DNA of 7,777 nucleotides from positions 1-7,777 of the forward strand of contig JASIBJ010000745.1 of the NCBI GenBank assembly GCA_030045215.1, given 5' to 3'. Made by a program: the position numbers and the translations under genes. Within the stretch, counting starts at the first letter, position 1. Every line of letters begins with the position of its first letter. This document shows, in pieces, positions 6,991 to 7,777 of the stretch. The DNA comes from Streptosporangiaceae bacterium. Its GTDB lineage: Bacteria; Actinomycetota; Actinomycetes; Streptosporangiales; Streptosporangiaceae. Below the pieces are notes generated by a model that was not told the origin of the DNA, did no database searches, and saw only the letters and a program-made list of their open reading frames with translations.

Positions 6991-7658
6991 GAGGAACCTC
7001 GCACGAGGAAGGAGTTAATAACGTTCGCGATCTGCTTCTGGTTGGCGAGGAAGCACGTCTGGAAGCACTGGACCAGCATCACGTACAGCTTGTCGCTCGT
7101 GACGTTGGTGAGGACTGTCATGTCGAACGCATCGGGAAGCCCGTCGATTTCGTACTCGTACAGCTCGTTGATCCCGCGCATGCCGTACTGGGTCGTGAAC
7201 GTCGTGCTGGAGATTTGGTCGAAGCCGGTCAGCTTGTCGCCCGCGGCTGAAGCCTCCTGCCGTGCCGTCGGCGTGACCGGGAACAGCACATCGCGCATGA
7301 GGTCGAAGGACAGTTCGCTGCGGAGAGTGGAGTTCAGGTTCTGCACGCTGACATAGACGACGGGCTGGGTAGACGCGGTGAGGATGCGGTCGGCGGGCGG
7401 GTCGGCCAATGCGCTGTAGGCGCGGGACCAGGAGTAGCTGCCGCCGTAGGCCCCGAGCGGTGACTTCGACAGCAACTCCGATTGCACGAGCGCCAACTCT
7501 TCCTGGCTCACCAGGTGCCAGCTCGAGGGCACCTTGAAATACGTCTGGTCTTGCGAGTCGGTCGCGTAGGTGAAGGCGGGAGAGCCGCACGCGGAAACGC
7601 CAGCCAGCAGGCACGCCACCGCGATCAGCCCGGTTGCGCTCCGACGGAACTGCCGCAT
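6987..7658 (-). CDS. Predicted lipoprotein, possibly PsbP/Mog1-like (LpqN type), partner of the FtsH-like protease
   Basis: This is a 223-residue secreted lipoprotein. It has a basic n-region (MRQFRRS), a hydrophobic core (residues 10-20) and lipobox VSAC with Cys24 as the lipidation site. The mature part includes TYFKVPSSWHLV (39-50), a central beta-rich section (VVYVSVQNL, then TTFTTQYG) and a C-terminal KLYVMLVQCFQTC followed by an amphipathic helix, IANVINSF. An F-x-V-P-x-x-W entry, a paired-strand core and a final I-x-x-V-I-x-S-F helix resemble small PsbP/Mog1-fold lipoproteins; that fold is my inference. Cys198 and Cys202 (CX3C) could form a disulfide. GGGAGG (7668-7673) 9 nt before the ATG supports the start. 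The 4-nt overlap with the protease gene suggests co-translation and a shared function, such as substrate presentation or regulation on the outer face of the membrane. Confidence 0.8.
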   Translation of the reverse strand: MRQFRRSATGLIAVACLLAGVSACGSPAFTYATDSQDQTYFKVPSSWHLVSQEELALVQSELLSKSPLGAYGGSYSWSRAYSALADPPADRILTASTQPVVYVSVQNLNSTLRSELSFDLMRDVLFPVTPTARQEASAAGDKLTGFDQISSTTFTTQYGMRGINELYEYEIDGLPDAFDMTVLTNVTSDKLYVMLVQCFQTCFLANQKQIANVINSFLVRGSS

Positions 7659-7667
7659 GCTGGTGCG

Positions 7668-7673
7668 CCTCCC
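7668..7673 (-). promoter_or_regulatory. Ribosome binding site of the lipoprotein gene
   Basis: GGGAGG on the minus strand sits 9 nt upstream of the ATG at 7658. It is the strongest ribosome binding site in the window and confirms this start over an antisense-biased longer frame that continues to the right edge. Confidence 0.65.
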
Positions 7674-7724
7674 GTCCGCAGAATCCGGCCGCCTGGGTTC
7701 CCGGCCAGCGCGAGCCCGTATAGG

Positions 7725-7755
7725 AGTATGTGATTACTGCGGTACAGCGCGTCAA
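7725..7755 (-). promoter_or_regulatory. Possible promoter of the lipoprotein-protease operon
   Basis: On the minus strand TTGACG (7750-7755) and CATACT (7725-7730) are separated by 19 nt. Both are partial matches to -35 and -10 hexamers, and the local DNA is noticeably more AT-rich than its surroundings. The spacing is slightly long, so the -10 could be shifted. No clear operator is seen in the 119 bp available. Confidence 0.35.
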
Positions 7756-7777
7756 CCCAACTGCGACCACGAACAAC

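Noticed and set aside
7659..7776. Continuation of a 253-codon minus-strand frame to the right edge
   Set aside because: It is an out-of-frame shadow of the lipoprotein gene, and it runs across the likely promoter and ribosome binding site.

Overview
The window looks like chromosomal DNA of a high-GC actinomycete (Actinomycetota). The evidence is strong G/C bias at third codon positions, long antisense open frames created by that bias, Ala/Pro-rich N-terminal tails, and the lipoprotein and Tat-type signal sequences. No genus can be named from the sequence. All six supported genes read on the minus strand, so the transcription order runs from high to low coordinates. I saw no RNA genes, CRISPR arrays, insertion sequences or phage genes.

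Region A (about 4573-7755) is a two-gene operon. A small secreted lipoprotein with a possible PsbP/Mog1-like fold (6987-7658) overlaps by ATGA with an 805-residue membrane AAA+ zinc metalloprotease related to FtsH (4573-6990). This protease keeps Walker A, Walker B, arginine-finger, HExxH and third zinc-ligand residues. It differs from ordinary FtsH in having four predicted membrane segments, no sizeable extracytoplasmic domain, and about 85 extra residues inside the ATPase domain. The pairing suggests that the lipoprotein supplies the outside part of a membrane quality-control or processing complex. That is inference.

Region B (1 to about 4375) looks like an amine uptake and use locus. It holds a PLP-dependent class III aminotransferase resembling glutamate-1-semialdehyde aminomutase (2742-4301). 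Next come a PotD-like solute-binding lipoprotein with a Tat-type signal (1289-2551), a PotB-like permease (313-1287) and a PotC-like permease that runs off the left edge (1-316). The three transporter genes are tightly packed (1-nt gap, then an ATGA overlap). No PotA-type ATPase and no regulator gene are visible; they may lie beyond position 1 or elsewhere.

The most useful non-coding observation is that the aminotransferase gene and the transporter operon have related promoter regions. Each carries a GACTGAAYGTTCMGTC palindrome (2597-2612 and 4326-4341) followed on the plus strand by a similar block containing CCTTC, GGG, TGACAAG and ATCAC. This suggests that one dimeric repressor, perhaps of the TetR type, controls both units, linking uptake of an amine to its transamination. 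There is no gene-free stretch longer than 300 bases. The longest gap (4302-4572) holds the aminotransferase promoter and operator, a small inverted repeat and otherwise unremarkable GC-rich DNA.
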